In this document: piece after piece, positions 1 through 6,760 of the stretch | Layout of the letters: every line of letters begins with the position of its first letter | Numbering within the stretch: the first letter of the stretch is position 1 | Source: Cycloclasticus sp. | Lineage (GTDB): Bacteria; Pseudomonadota; Gammaproteobacteria; Methylococcales; Cycloclasticaceae | NCBI GenBank assembly: GCA_018066825.1 | Contig: JAGPVU010000080.1 | Coordinates: 1-10,311, forward strand | Direction: 5' to 3' | DNA length: 10,311 nt | The notes under the pieces: generated by a model | What the model saw: the letters and a program-made list of their open reading frames with translations, nothing else | What the model was told of the DNA's origin: nothing | Databases searched by the model: none | Program-made: the position numbers and the translations under genes

Positions 1-106
1 GTTCGGCTTCGATTCGTTCGGCTTCGATTCGTTCGGCTTCGATTCGTTCGGCTTCGATTCGTTCGGCTTCGATTCGTTCGGCTTCGCTTCGTTCGGCTTC
101 GATTCG
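1..106 (-). repeat. 15-bp tandem repeat encoding (RIEAE)n
   Basis: Seven head-to-tail copies of the unit GTTCGGCTTCGATTC (plus-strand reading) fill positions 1-105, and the array is cut by the window edge. Six units are identical. The unit at 76-90 differs by one base (GATTC to GCTTC), which changes Ile to Ser. The unit is a multiple of three and stays in frame with the parP-like gene, so copy-number change would alter protein length without a frameshift. There are no spacers, so this is not a CRISPR array. Confidence 0.97.
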
Positions 107-265
107 TTGGTCATCCTCGCCTGTAGGCTGTGGTTGCACCAGTCTCATTGTGGGGTTAGTTAACTCGTCCGAGGGCTCCAAAACAAGCGTAGACAACATA
201 TCATTAAGATAGCTTTCCATCGCATCATTTTGCTCTAACAATGTGTTCGTCTCATTATTAGCCAT
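1..265 (-). CDS. parP: ParP-like chemosensory array protein, N-terminal part only
   Basis: This is the 5' end of a gene that runs off the left edge; 88 complete codons are visible. The ATG at 265 overlaps the end of parC by 8 bases (ATGGCTAA), so the two are probably translationally coupled. Residues 1-53 contain a possible short amphipathic helix (AMESYLNDMLSTL, about 15-27) followed by a Pro/Gln-rich stretch. From residue 54 onward the protein is a pentapeptide repeat RIEAE, with one RSEAE unit. In Pseudomonas and Vibrio the gene after the chemotaxis parA-like gene encodes ParP, with an N-terminal region that contacts ParC, a variable linker, and a C-terminal CheW-like (AIF) domain that joins the array. 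The CheW-like domain is not in the window, so the name rests on gene order and the N-terminal character. It could be another CheW-domain protein. Confidence 0.72.
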   Translation of the reverse strand, partial: MANNETNTLLEQNDAMESYLNDMLSTLVLEPSDELTNPTMRLVQPQPTGEDDQRIEAERSEAERIEAERIEAERIEAERIEAERIEAE

Positions 266-1058
266 CGTTAGAAACCAACCGTAATTTAACTTGTTTATTT
301 AACAATTTTTTTAATAACTCATTATATGAAATAACCGCTTTTGACGACGGCGTTAATATAGGGGCTGGGATTCCAACCCTACTGGCTTCTCGAAGTTGTG
401 TATCGACAGGGATATAACCTTCCCATAGGGTGTCCGGGTATTGGTTACGCAAGGCGTTTAAACTCGTCGTTGACGCTCTTGTCCTTTTATCAAACATCGT
501 AGGGATAATTGTATAGTTCAGGGGGCTATGACGCGTTTTTTGAATCATTTTTAATGTTTTCGTCATTCGCTCTAAGCCTTTAAGCGCTAAAAACTCGGTT
601 TGCACGGGTACAATCAAATGGTCACACGCAGCCAAGGCGTTTATCATTAAAACGCCCAACATAGGCGGGCTATCAATAATGACGAAGTCGTATGACGACT
701 GTAGTTTTTGTAACGTGTTTGAAATAACCAAGCCAAGCCCTTTAAATTGACTTGCCTGCCGATCTAAGGTCGCTAAAGCAGTTGAGGCAGGGAGTAGGTC
801 TAAGTTGGGAAACGACGTGTTTTGAATGTATTTAGCCGGCTCAAGCGTACGTTTCTCTGAACTGTCTTTAAATAAGTTGTAAGCACTATGGTTTATGTTG
901 TCAGGGTTAAGCCTAAAGTAACTTGTCATAGAACCCTGAGGGTCAATATCAATACATAAAACGCGTGCGCCTTGTTTTGACAATAAGCCCGCCAGGGTGA
1001 TTGCGGTGGTGGTTTTACCGACCCCACCTTTTTGATTCGATATAGTCCAAGTTTTCAT
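258..1058 (-). CDS. parC: ParC, ParA/Soj-family ATPase of the chemotaxis cluster
   Basis: A 266-residue ParA/Soj-type P-loop ATPase. It has a deviant Walker A motif KGGVGKTT (residues 10-17, signature Lys10), a switch region CIDIDPQG (35-42), a Walker B-like stretch DFVIIDSPP (124-132), and the family's C-terminal segment IPVDTQLREAS near 216-226. In Vibrio, the homologue ParC forms a polar gradient and, through ParP, recruits chemoreceptor arrays to the flagellated pole for inheritance at division. Its position after motD and before the parP-like gene supports that role rather than chromosome segregation, as does the absence of a parB neighbour in the visible sequence. The start ATG shares one base with the motD stop (TAATG) and has no clear Shine-Dalgarno sequence, which points to translational coupling. 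Older annotations would call it soj or a ParA-family protein. Confidence 0.9.
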   Translation of the reverse strand: MKTWTISNQKGGVGKTTTAITLAGLLSKQGARVLCIDIDPQGSMTSYFRLNPDNINHSAYNLFKDSSEKRTLEPAKYIQNTSFPNLDLLPASTALATLDRQASQFKGLGLVISNTLQKLQSSYDFVIIDSPPMLGVLMINALAACDHLIVPVQTEFLALKGLERMTKTLKMIQKTRHSPLNYTIIPTMFDKRTRASTTSLNALRNQYPDTLWEGYIPVDTQLREASRVGIPAPILTPSSKAVISYNELLKKLLNKQVKLRLVSNDG

Positions 1059-2074
1059 TAATTTAAAAATTTATTAAAGCGGCTACTTTTAGCACGTTCA
1101 AGTTTACGTTGTTTTTCTAAATCCTCTCTAGATTTAGTGACACTATCAACGCCCGACACTGGATCATCAATCGCTTCATTCAGTTCATTCGCTGTAGTTT
1201 CGACAATACGCTGTCCATCATCAGGGTTATCGGCCGATTTCTTTTTTTCTGTAAAGCGAGAAATTGCATTTGATTGCACAACGATAACCACGCGCCTATT
1301 TCGCTCTCTTCCTTCAGCGGTTTCGTTATCTTCAATGGGGTGATGTTGCCCATAACCAACAGCCGCTAGCCGATCAGGGGCTACACCGTATTTCGCAAAA
1401 AGATGCACCACGCTAGCCGCTCTGGCTGCAGATAACTCCCAATTAGACGGGTATTCGAAGGTATTGATTGGTATGTTGTCGGTAAAGCCCTCCACTTGAA
1501 TAGCGTTATTCAGCTTTCGAATAGGTTTAGCTACCTTCCATAGAACCTGCAAGGCTTCATCGGACAAGGTCGCATTGCCACTACCAAACAACATATTACT
1601 ATTCAGCTCTATTTCCACCCAGAGATCGTTTTTTTCAATCGACACCAAGTCTCTATCAATCATCGGCGACAAGGCATCCTGTAAGTTATCGGTTAACTGT
1701 GATAACACTGCACTTTCAGCAACTTTTTGCCCACCTTCAATCTGCTTAATTACTAATTCAGCTGTCTGAGTCGCTTGAGTGTCCTGAAATAGGTCTGGCA
1801 TTAACTGATCACCGCTGTGGTCCATCATTAATTTATCTATCAATGCTTTGTTTTGTAAAATATCACCTATTTCGATCGCTTGCATTGTTCTAGCTTCACC
1901 TTTAAAAGCGCCATCTAAGGTATTTGAAAGTACTTTATATTTGCCTTGATTGACCGATGAAACAGAGTACATCACGACAAAAAAAGCAAACAACAACGTG
2001 ATGAAATCCGCGTATGAAACCAACCATCTTTCGTGATTTTCATGTGCTTCGATACGTTTTTTTCGGCGCGCCAC
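1058..2074 (-). CDS. motD: MotD, flagellar stator subunit (MotB family)
   Basis: A 338-residue MotB-family stator protein. A short basic N-terminus (MARRKKR) precedes a single transmembrane helix (about 18-38) containing SYADF, where Asp23 corresponds to the proton-carrying Asp32 of E. coli MotB. The plug and linker region (about 40-145) is followed by an OmpA/MotB peptidoglycan-binding domain (about 150-268) with GFTDN (196-200), NWELSAARA (211-219), GYGQHHP (241-247) and an NRRV motif (259-262). The GTG start is supported by its MARRxK...HENHERW beginning, which matches MotD of Pseudomonas; its Shine-Dalgarno sequence is weak. It follows motC by three bases, so the pair is co-transcribed, and MotC/MotD together form the stator. 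A charged tail of about 70 residues (270-338) extends past the OmpA domain, making it longer than I would expect for MotD. Confidence 0.95.
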   Translation of the reverse strand: MARRKKRIEAHENHERWLVSYADFITLLFAFFVVMYSVSSVNQGKYKVLSNTLDGAFKGEARTMQAIEIGDILQNKALIDKLMMDHSGDQLMPDLFQDTQATQTAELVIKQIEGGQKVAESAVLSQLTDNLQDALSPMIDRDLVSIEKNDLWVEIELNSNMLFGSGNATLSDEALQVLWKVAKPIRKLNNAIQVEGFTDNIPINTFEYPSNWELSAARAASVVHLFAKYGVAPDRLAAVGYGQHHPIEDNETAEGRERNRRVVIVVQSNAISRFTEKKKSADNPDDGQRIVETTANELNEAIDDPVSGVDSVTKSREDLEKQRKLERAKSSRFNKFLN

Positions 2075-2077
2075 GTG

Positions 2078-2815
2078 TTACAAATAGCCTTGTAATTTGA
2101 TTTCAACGTTCCTTGGGTTTTCACCTTCAGCTATTGCCGTTATCCCTTCAATCATCATTTCTCGTGCTTGAGAATACGCTAAAATTTGTGATTTTAATTT
2201 AGTTGCTACCGGTATAAAAAATAAATTAGCCAAACCAACACCGTAAATAGTTGCCACAAATGCTGTGGCGATACCCGCCCCTAACTTACTGGGATCTGAT
2301 AAGTTTTGCATTACGTGGATAAGTCCCATTACCGCACCAATAATGCCAATGGTAGGTGAGTAACCGCCCATCGATTCATACACTTTTGCGTATTCTAACT
2401 GGCGCGCCTCAAGTGCTTCTAACTCTAGCATTAGCACGTCTCTAATGACCTCGGGCTCCCCACCATCGACTAATAGTTGCAAGCCTTTTTTTGCAAAAGA
2501 ATCAGGCTCTTCATCAACGACTACTTCTAAACCTAATAACCCCTCGCGCCTAGCCACTTCACTCCAACCAATAACCTTTTCTATGGTTTTTTCAAGGTCG
2601 TGTTTGGGCGGGAACATAATCCAAACTAGTATACGAAGTGAACCCATGTAAACTTTTATAGGAGACTGTAATAACGCAGCACCCAACGTGCCGCCAATTA
2701 CTATCAGCGCGGCAGGCCCATTGACTAAAGCACTTAGGTGCCCTCCTTCCAAAATATTACCACCTAGAATAGCGCCAAAGCCGATAATAACGCCAACTAT
2801 AGTTAAAATATCCAA
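2078..2815 (-). CDS. motC: MotC, flagellar stator subunit (MotA family)
   Basis: A 245-residue MotA-family integral membrane protein. Four hydrophobic segments are visible: about 2-20, 33-50, 153-172 and 181-203. A large cytoplasmic loop between the second and third carries the conserved charged residues (Arg89/Arg90 and Glu97 in SEVARREGLLGLE). The two functional prolines of MotA are present as Pro154 (SPTIGIIGAVMGL, third helix) and Pro202 (FFIPVATK, fourth helix). With MotD it forms the ion channel that drives the rotor. The start codon is TTG, one base after the cheB stop codon, and a GGGAG Shine-Dalgarno sequence lies 7 bases upstream. The motC-motD name follows the arrangement after cheB in Pseudomonas. 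The sequence alone does not prove whether the coupling ion is a proton or sodium. Confidence 0.95.
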   Translation of the reverse strand: MDILTIVGVIIGFGAILGGNILEGGHLSALVNGPAALIVIGGTLGAALLQSPIKVYMGSLRILVWIMFPPKHDLEKTIEKVIGWSEVARREGLLGLEVVVDEEPDSFAKKGLQLLVDGGEPEVIRDVLMLELEALEARQLEYAKVYESMGGYSPTIGIIGAVMGLIHVMQNLSDPSKLGAGIATAFVATIYGVGLANLFFIPVATKLKSQILAYSQAREMMIEGITAIAEGENPRNVEIKLQGYL

Positions 2816-2816
2816 G

Positions 2817-3398
2817 CTATAACTCCCGCAAATTTAAACACATTTCATCTAAAGACAGCTTCTCGTCTACCACACCCGCCAAGAGAGCAGATTTAGGCAT
2901 GCCAAATACCGCACAACCCTCTTCTTCCTGTACCCAAATATGAGCGCCTTGTTTCTTTAACTCTATTGCCCCTATCGTACCATCATCACCAATACCGGTT
3001 AGAATGATGGCCAAGATATTAACACCTGATAACGCGGCCCCCGATATAAAAAGGGCGTTGACTGAAGGGCATATGTCAGTTGTATTAATTGGGCTTGCAT
3101 AGGATGTCATCATTTGTTTGTTATTTAAACAAATTTGCAAGCATTTATCACCTGATGAAACATAAACAACACCCGCTGTGACAAGCTCACCTTTATCCGC
3201 TTTTTTTACTTGTAATGCGCAAACGTTATCCAGTTGCTTAACAAAATTCGATATGAAATTGTCCGGCATATGCTGGGTAATGACAATTGGACACGGATAG
3301 TCCTCTGGTAAGTCAGATAAAATTCGCTGTAATGCTTGGGGCCCACCGGTTGATGCACCAATCATAATAAGATCTGGGTGATTATTTACCCTATTCAT
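2817..3398 (-). CDS. cheB: CheB methylesterase catalytic domain without a receiver domain
   Basis: A 193-residue protein that consists only of the CheB methylesterase/glutaminase domain. The catalytic triad is visible: Ser16 in GASTGGP, His43 in TQHMP, and Asp139 in LTGIGDDG. The PSVNALF segment (111-117) and FGMPKSALLAGVVD (165-178) also fit the family. The enzyme removes methyl groups from chemoreceptor glutamates during adaptation. Full-length CheB is about 340-380 residues with an N-terminal receiver phosphorylated by CheA; that half is absent. An in-frame TAA lies three codons upstream of the ATG, and only 71 bases separate this gene from cheA, so no receiver could be hidden there. The Shine-Dalgarno sequence is poor. 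The catalytic residues look intact, so I infer an active enzyme not controlled by its own phosphorylation. Confidence 0.92.
   Translation of the reverse strand: MNRVNNHPDLIMIGASTGGPQALQRILSDLPEDYPCPIVITQHMPDNFISNFVKQLDNVCALQVKKADKGELVTAGVVYVSSGDKCLQICLNNKQMMTSYASPINTTDICPSVNALFISGAALSGVNILAIILTGIGDDGTIGAIELKKQGAHIWVQEEEGCAVFGMPKSALLAGVVDEKLSLDEMCLNLREL
2823..2827 (-). promoter_or_regulatory. Ribosome binding site that supports the TTG start of motC
   Basis: GGGAG on the minus strand ends 7 bases before the TTG at 2815, inside the last codons of cheB. No ATG or GTG gives a better MotA-like N-terminus, so the rare TTG start is credible. Confidence 0.6.
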
Positions 3399-3469
3399 AG
3401 CTATTTATTATTATTAATATCATCTTATTCTAGCTGTTTTGATGATAACTACGAACTTTTATTGGTGAT

Positions 3470-5569
3470 TTAAGTATAGCGTTTCAACATACTCGGAATA
3501 TCTAAAATAATAGCAATGCCTCCATCGCCGGTAATTGTTGCGCCAGCCAAGCCTTCAACTTGAGTTAACAACGCACCTAAGGGCTTAATAACAACCTCTT
3601 CTTGACCCAGTAACTGATCAACTACAAAACCAATATGCTGGTGCCCTGCGCTAACTACAACAACATGTTGATGTTGATCTTCTTGCTGGTCATTTTTTTG
3701 ATAATTTGGAATCAACCACTCATTTAAATAATATAGCGGTACCGCCTTACCTCGAACCAACACCACCAATTCGCCGTTAATTAAATTAGTATTGGATAAA
3801 TCAAGGCTTAGAATTTCTACTACACTAGACAGCGGCAGCGCAAAAACCTGTTCGGAAAGTTTAACCATAAGCGTTGACATGATAGCCAACGTTAACGGCA
3901 GTTTAATAATAATTTTGCTGCCTACACCCAACTCAGACTCAACATGAACAGTACCATTCATACCGGAAATACGCGTTTTCACGACATCCATGCCCACGCC
4001 GCGCCCCGATACGTCTGATATTTCAGTTTTTGTTGAAAACCCTGCCGCGAAAATAAGGTTATAACACTCTATATCCGTTAACCTTGATGCAGCTTCTTCA
4101 TCCATCATTCCTTTACTAACTGCACTACTCCTTAATACATCTGCATCCATCCCTTTACCATTATCCTCAATGGTTAAAAGGATGTGATCGCCTTCTTGAA
4201 AAGCACTTAAAACAACCAACCCTTCCTCGGATTTACCCGCAGCCAACCGTTGCTCCGGGGTTTCTATCCCATGATCTACCGCATTTCTCACTAGATGCAC
4301 TAGAGGGTCAGACAGCGCTTCAACTAAGTTTTTATCTAAATCTGTCTCTTCACCAACCAACTCTAACGAAATCTTTTTATTGAGCCCTCGCGCTAAGTCA
4401 CGAACGACTCGTGGAAAACGCCCGAAAACCTTTTTAATCGGTTGCATGCGCGTTTTCATCACCGCCAATTGTAAATCAGCTGTCACAATATCAAGGTTAG
4501 AAATGGCCTTGGTCATTTCATCTTCTTCGTGTCCGGCGCGTAGTTTGGTCAATCTATTTCTGACCAATACCAACTCACCCACCATGTTCATGATTTCATC
4601 CAGTCTTTTGGTATCAACACGAACAGAAGTTTCAGCGGCCTGTTTAGCCGATGATTTAGGGTCTTTTTCTACAAGCGGCTTTGCCGCTTCTACCACATTG
4701 TTTTTGGCCGAGAGAGCTGCATTGTTCTGTACGGCGTTTTTTTGTTTTTCGGTGGTCTGAGCAGGCGTCTGTGCTACAGGTTGTTTAGCTGTATCAGTCG
4801 TTGAGCCTTTAGGCCCTTGCCCTTTACCATGCAGATCATCCATCAGTTGATCGAATTCCGCTTCGCTAATATCACCAGTATCTGCCTTTTTAGCAGGCTC
4901 AGTATTAGTATCTGGTTGTACTGATGGTGCTTTATTTTTACCATGCAATTCATCAAGTAGTCGTTCAAACTCTTCTTCAGTAATTTCATCTGAGTCAGCT
5001 TGGCTTTCTGTTTTAGGTGCCGTTGTTTGCCCCTGTTGTGAAGCAGACTTTAGCATCGCCTCAAACTCTTGCTGCACTTCATCACTAACCGACTCTTCTT
5101 CAACTACCTGTGCTTGTTCCTGCATAGGCTCTACGGGCTGTTCGTCAGCATCTGTCTTATTAACCCTAGCCGTTTCAGTTGCCGGTAACTTAAACGCTGC
5201 AATTTCAGCTATCAACTCTTGCGAGGCCGGCTCAGGTTCTTCGCCATCACGCACCTTGCCAAACATTTCATTGACCACGTCCAGGGCCCTTAAAATAGTG
5301 TCCATTAGGGCCGCATCAGCTACACGCTCACCATTTCGCAAAATATCAAACACATCTTCGGCGATATGACAAATATCGACTAGAGGATCTAGTGACAAGA
5401 AGCCGGCGCCACCCTTAATCGTATGAAACCCCCGGAATATCGAATTAAGTAACTCCACATCATCAGGCGATCGCTCTAACGCGATCAATTCATCGTTGAG
5501 CTGTTCGAGAATCTCGCCTGCTTCGACTAAAAAGTCTTGTAATATTTCATCATCTAAATCAATAGCCAT
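3470..5569 (-). CDS. cheA: CheA chemotaxis histidine kinase
   Basis: A 699-residue CheA. P1/HPt spans about 1-110, with phospho-acceptor His49 in FHTIKGGAGF. Residues about 130-312 are a low-complexity Glu/Gln/Ala/Lys-rich linker with two acidic repeats (195-213 and 233-251), and I see no globular P2 domain. P3 dimerisation is about 313-375 (RLDEIMNMVGELVLVRNRL). The P4 ATPase (about 376-560) has the N box DPLVHLVRNAVDHG (421-434), G1 IEDNGKGMD (467-475) and GRGVGMDVVK (522-531). P5, the CheW-like domain that couples to receptors, is about 561-699. It receives receptor signals and phosphorylates CheY. The ATG has AGGGA 6 bases upstream, overlapping the end of cheZ. The linker repeats may act as the Vibrio-type LID that binds ParP, or dock CheY; both are inferences. 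Confidence 0.97.
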   Translation of the reverse strand: MAIDLDDEILQDFLVEAGEILEQLNDELIALERSPDDVELLNSIFRGFHTIKGGAGFLSLDPLVDICHIAEDVFDILRNGERVADAALMDTILRALDVVNEMFGKVRDGEEPEPASQELIAEIAAFKLPATETARVNKTDADEQPVEPMQEQAQVVEEESVSDEVQQEFEAMLKSASQQGQTTAPKTESQADSDEITEEEFERLLDELHGKNKAPSVQPDTNTEPAKKADTGDISEAEFDQLMDDLHGKGQGPKGSTTDTAKQPVAQTPAQTTEKQKNAVQNNAALSAKNNVVEAAKPLVEKDPKSSAKQAAETSVRVDTKRLDEIMNMVGELVLVRNRLTKLRAGHEEDEMTKAISNLDIVTADLQLAVMKTRMQPIKKVFGRFPRVVRDLARGLNKKISLELVGEETDLDKNLVEALSDPLVHLVRNAVDHGIETPEQRLAAGKSEEGLVVLSAFQEGDHILLTIEDNGKGMDADVLRSSAVSKGMMDEEAASRLTDIECYNLIFAAGFSTKTEISDVSGRGVGMDVVKTRISGMNGTVHVESELGVGSKIIIKLPLTLAIMSTLMVKLSEQVFALPLSSVVEILSLDLSNTNLINGELVVLVRGKAVPLYYLNEWLIPNYQKNDQQEDQHQHVVVVSAGHQHIGFVVDQLLGQEEVVIKPLGALLTQVEGLAGATITGDGGIAIILDIPSMLKRYT
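4817..4987 (-). repeat. Two acidic peptide repeats in the CheA linker
   Basis: CheA residues 195-213 (EITEEEFERLLDELHGKNK) and 233-251 (DISEAEFDQLMDDLHGKGQ) are clear copies of one motif, I-[TS]-E-x-E-F-[ED]-x-L-[LM]-D-[ED]-L-H-G-K, spaced 38 residues apart. A degenerate third copy may occur at 161-176 (VSDEVQQEFEAMLKSA). The DNA of the copies has diverged, so this is a conserved protein repeat and not a fresh duplication. Confidence 0.8.
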
Positions 5570-5578
5570 TATTTTTCC

Positions 5579-6319
5579 CTAAAACCCTAAACTTGATAAA
5601 AGATCATCTACTTCGTCTTGACTATTAACCGCGCCTTGAACGTCTATACCAGGAACAAGAGGGCCATCTAATTGGCCTTTTACTTGCGGCTTATCTTCGG
5701 CTACCTTAGGTTGTGGAGCACCTGCAATTCTAATCAGGTCCACCAAACTATTTTCTACGTCTTGAACCAATGTAATAACTTTTTTTATGATTTGACCGGT
5801 TAAGTCTTGGAAGCTTTGCGCCAACACAATATCATTTGCTTTAGCGTGTACAAATTTTGTGTTTCTGCAGGATTCATCTAAATAGCTTGTAATTTCAGCA
5901 GACATAATTTTAAATTCGTCGAGCGACAATTCACGACCCAAAAACTTATGCCAGTTTTTTGACAGTTTTTCAGATTTTTGTTGCATTTCATCTGTTACCG
6001 GAAGTATCTCATCGATAGCGTTCAAGGTTTTATTGGCCGCCTCGTCTGTCATTTTTATCACATAATTTAATCGCTCTTTTGCATCAGGAATGCCCTTGTC
6101 GGTAATATCATTTAACTGAGCATCCAATGCAAATGACGCTAAATTATCGTGCAGCTGGCGCGTCAGTTGGCCAACTTCTCTAAAGAGGCTTCTTTCCCTC
6201 TCAAGGGTAATTGAACTCAGCACCTCACCGGTCGCTGCATCATCATTGTTTTCAATATTTGCCACTAATTGTTTTGCTTTTTCTAAAAGCTCCAATCTAT
6301 CTTGTTCATTTTGCATCAT
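5579..6319 (-). CDS. cheZ: CheZ, CheY-P phosphatase
   Basis: A 246-residue CheZ that speeds dephosphorylation of CheY-P and so ends the turning signal. The long helical core carries the active-site segment AQSFQDLTGQIIKKV. Asp172 and Gln176 correspond to the functional Asp143 and catalytic Gln147 of E. coli CheZ. A flexible Pro/Gln/Lys-rich linker (about 200-232) leads to the C-terminal CheY-binding peptide DEVDDLLSSLGF (235-246). It lies between cheY and cheA; the gap to cheA is 9 bases and the gap to cheY is 15. Two adjacent ATG codons compete as starts (6319 and 6316). The AAGGGGG Shine-Dalgarno sequence is only 2 bases from the first and 5 from the second, so the second may be the one used. 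Confidence 0.96.
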   Translation of the reverse strand: MMQNEQDRLELLEKAKQLVANIENNDDAATGEVLSSITLERERSLFREVGQLTRQLHDNLASFALDAQLNDITDKGIPDAKERLNYVIKMTDEAANKTLNAIDEILPVTDEMQQKSEKLSKNWHKFLGRELSLDEFKIMSAEITSYLDESCRNTKFVHAKANDIVLAQSFQDLTGQIIKKVITLVQDVENSLVDLIRIAGAPQPKVAEDKPQVKGQLDGPLVPGIDVQGAVNSQDEVDDLLSSLGF

Positions 6320-6321
6320 AG

Positions 6322-6328
6322 CCCCCTT
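6322..6328 (-). promoter_or_regulatory. Ribosome binding site of cheZ, close to a double ATG
   Basis: AAGGGGG on the minus strand precedes ATGATG. The spacing favours the second ATG (6316), which would remove one Met from the protein. Confidence 0.55.
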
Positions 6329-6334
6329 GGCGCA

Positions 6335-6721
6335 TCAACCTGCACTACGTGCAAAAATTTTGTCTATTTTTTCTTTCAGTGTCGCTGCTGTAAACGGCTT
6401 AATGATATAGCCATTTACGCCCGCTTGAGCTGCTTCTATAATCTGTTCGCGTTTAGATTCTGCTGTCACTAAAAGTACCGGCATACTGGCCGTTTCAGGG
6501 TTTGAGCGCACTGTTTTTAACAAGTCAATCCCTGTCATACCTGGCATATTCCAATCTGTTACTAAAAAATCATAATGTCCCGACTTAAGTTTTGGCCATG
6601 CCGTTTGCCCATCATCAGCCTCATCTAGATTAGTAAAGCCCAGCTCTCGTAAAAGGTTTTTAACTATCCTTCTCATAGTAGAAAAATCATCTACAACGAG
6701 AATCTTCATATTCTTATCCAA
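6335..6721 (-). CDS. cheY: CheY chemotaxis response regulator
   Basis: A single receiver domain of about 128 residues. Phosphorylated by CheA, it binds the FliM switch and changes flagellar rotation. Numbering from the upstream GTG at 6730, the acidic pocket is Asp14/Asp15 (ILVVDDF), the phospho-acceptor is Asp59 (VTDWNMPG), and the switch residues are Thr89 (VTAE) and Lys111 (IIKPF). I prefer the TTG at 6721, giving an LDKNMKILVVDD start that resembles Shewanella and Vibrio CheY. An AGGAG lies 8 bases upstream of this TTG, while the same AGGAG touches the GTG at 6730 and cannot serve it. The ATG at 6709 (MKILVVDD) is the other option, with a weak GGA upstream. A sigma-28 promoter precedes the gene, which heads the chemotaxis block. 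Confidence 0.96.
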   Translation of the reverse strand: MDKNMKILVVDDFSTMRRIVKNLLRELGFTNLDEADDGQTAWPKLKSGHYDFLVTDWNMPGMTGIDLLKTVRSNPETASMPVLLVTAESKREQIIEAAQAGVNGYIIKPFTAATLKEKIDKIFARSAG

Positions 6722-6729
6722 TTGAAACA

Positions 6730-6734
6730 CTCCT
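6730..6734 (-). promoter_or_regulatory. Ribosome binding site that decides the cheY start
   Basis: AGGAG ends 8 bases before the TTG at 6721. It runs directly into the GTG at 6730 (AGGAGTG), too close for initiation there, and is about 20 bases from the ATG at 6709. Confidence 0.55.
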
Positions 6735-6760
6735 AACTATGTTTAAACTTGATTACCGAA

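Noticed and set aside
1..105. CRISPR-like appearance of the regularly repeated left edge.
   Set aside because: The 15-bp units are contiguous with no spacers and are in frame with a protein-coding gene.
1227..1253. An exact sigma-28 -10 element GCCGATAA on the minus strand inside motD (1234-1227), overlapping the palindrome ATCGGCCGAT.
   Set aside because: The -35 at the correct spacing (TACAGAAA) matches only 4 of 8 bases, and the bases encode Ser-Ala-Asp-Asn in motD. It could be a weak internal promoter for parC and parP, but I cannot support it.
3399..3469. Possible remnant of a CheB receiver start in the cheA-cheB gap; one frame reads Pro-Ile-Lys-Val, similar to the start of receiver domains.
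   Set aside because: Only four residues fit, the following residues do not, and a stop follows soon. The region is AT-rich and too short to judge.
4380..4760. Open frame of 126 codons on the plus strand.
   Set aside because: It lies entirely inside cheA on the opposite strand, has no recognisable protein features, and is a shadow of real coding sequence.
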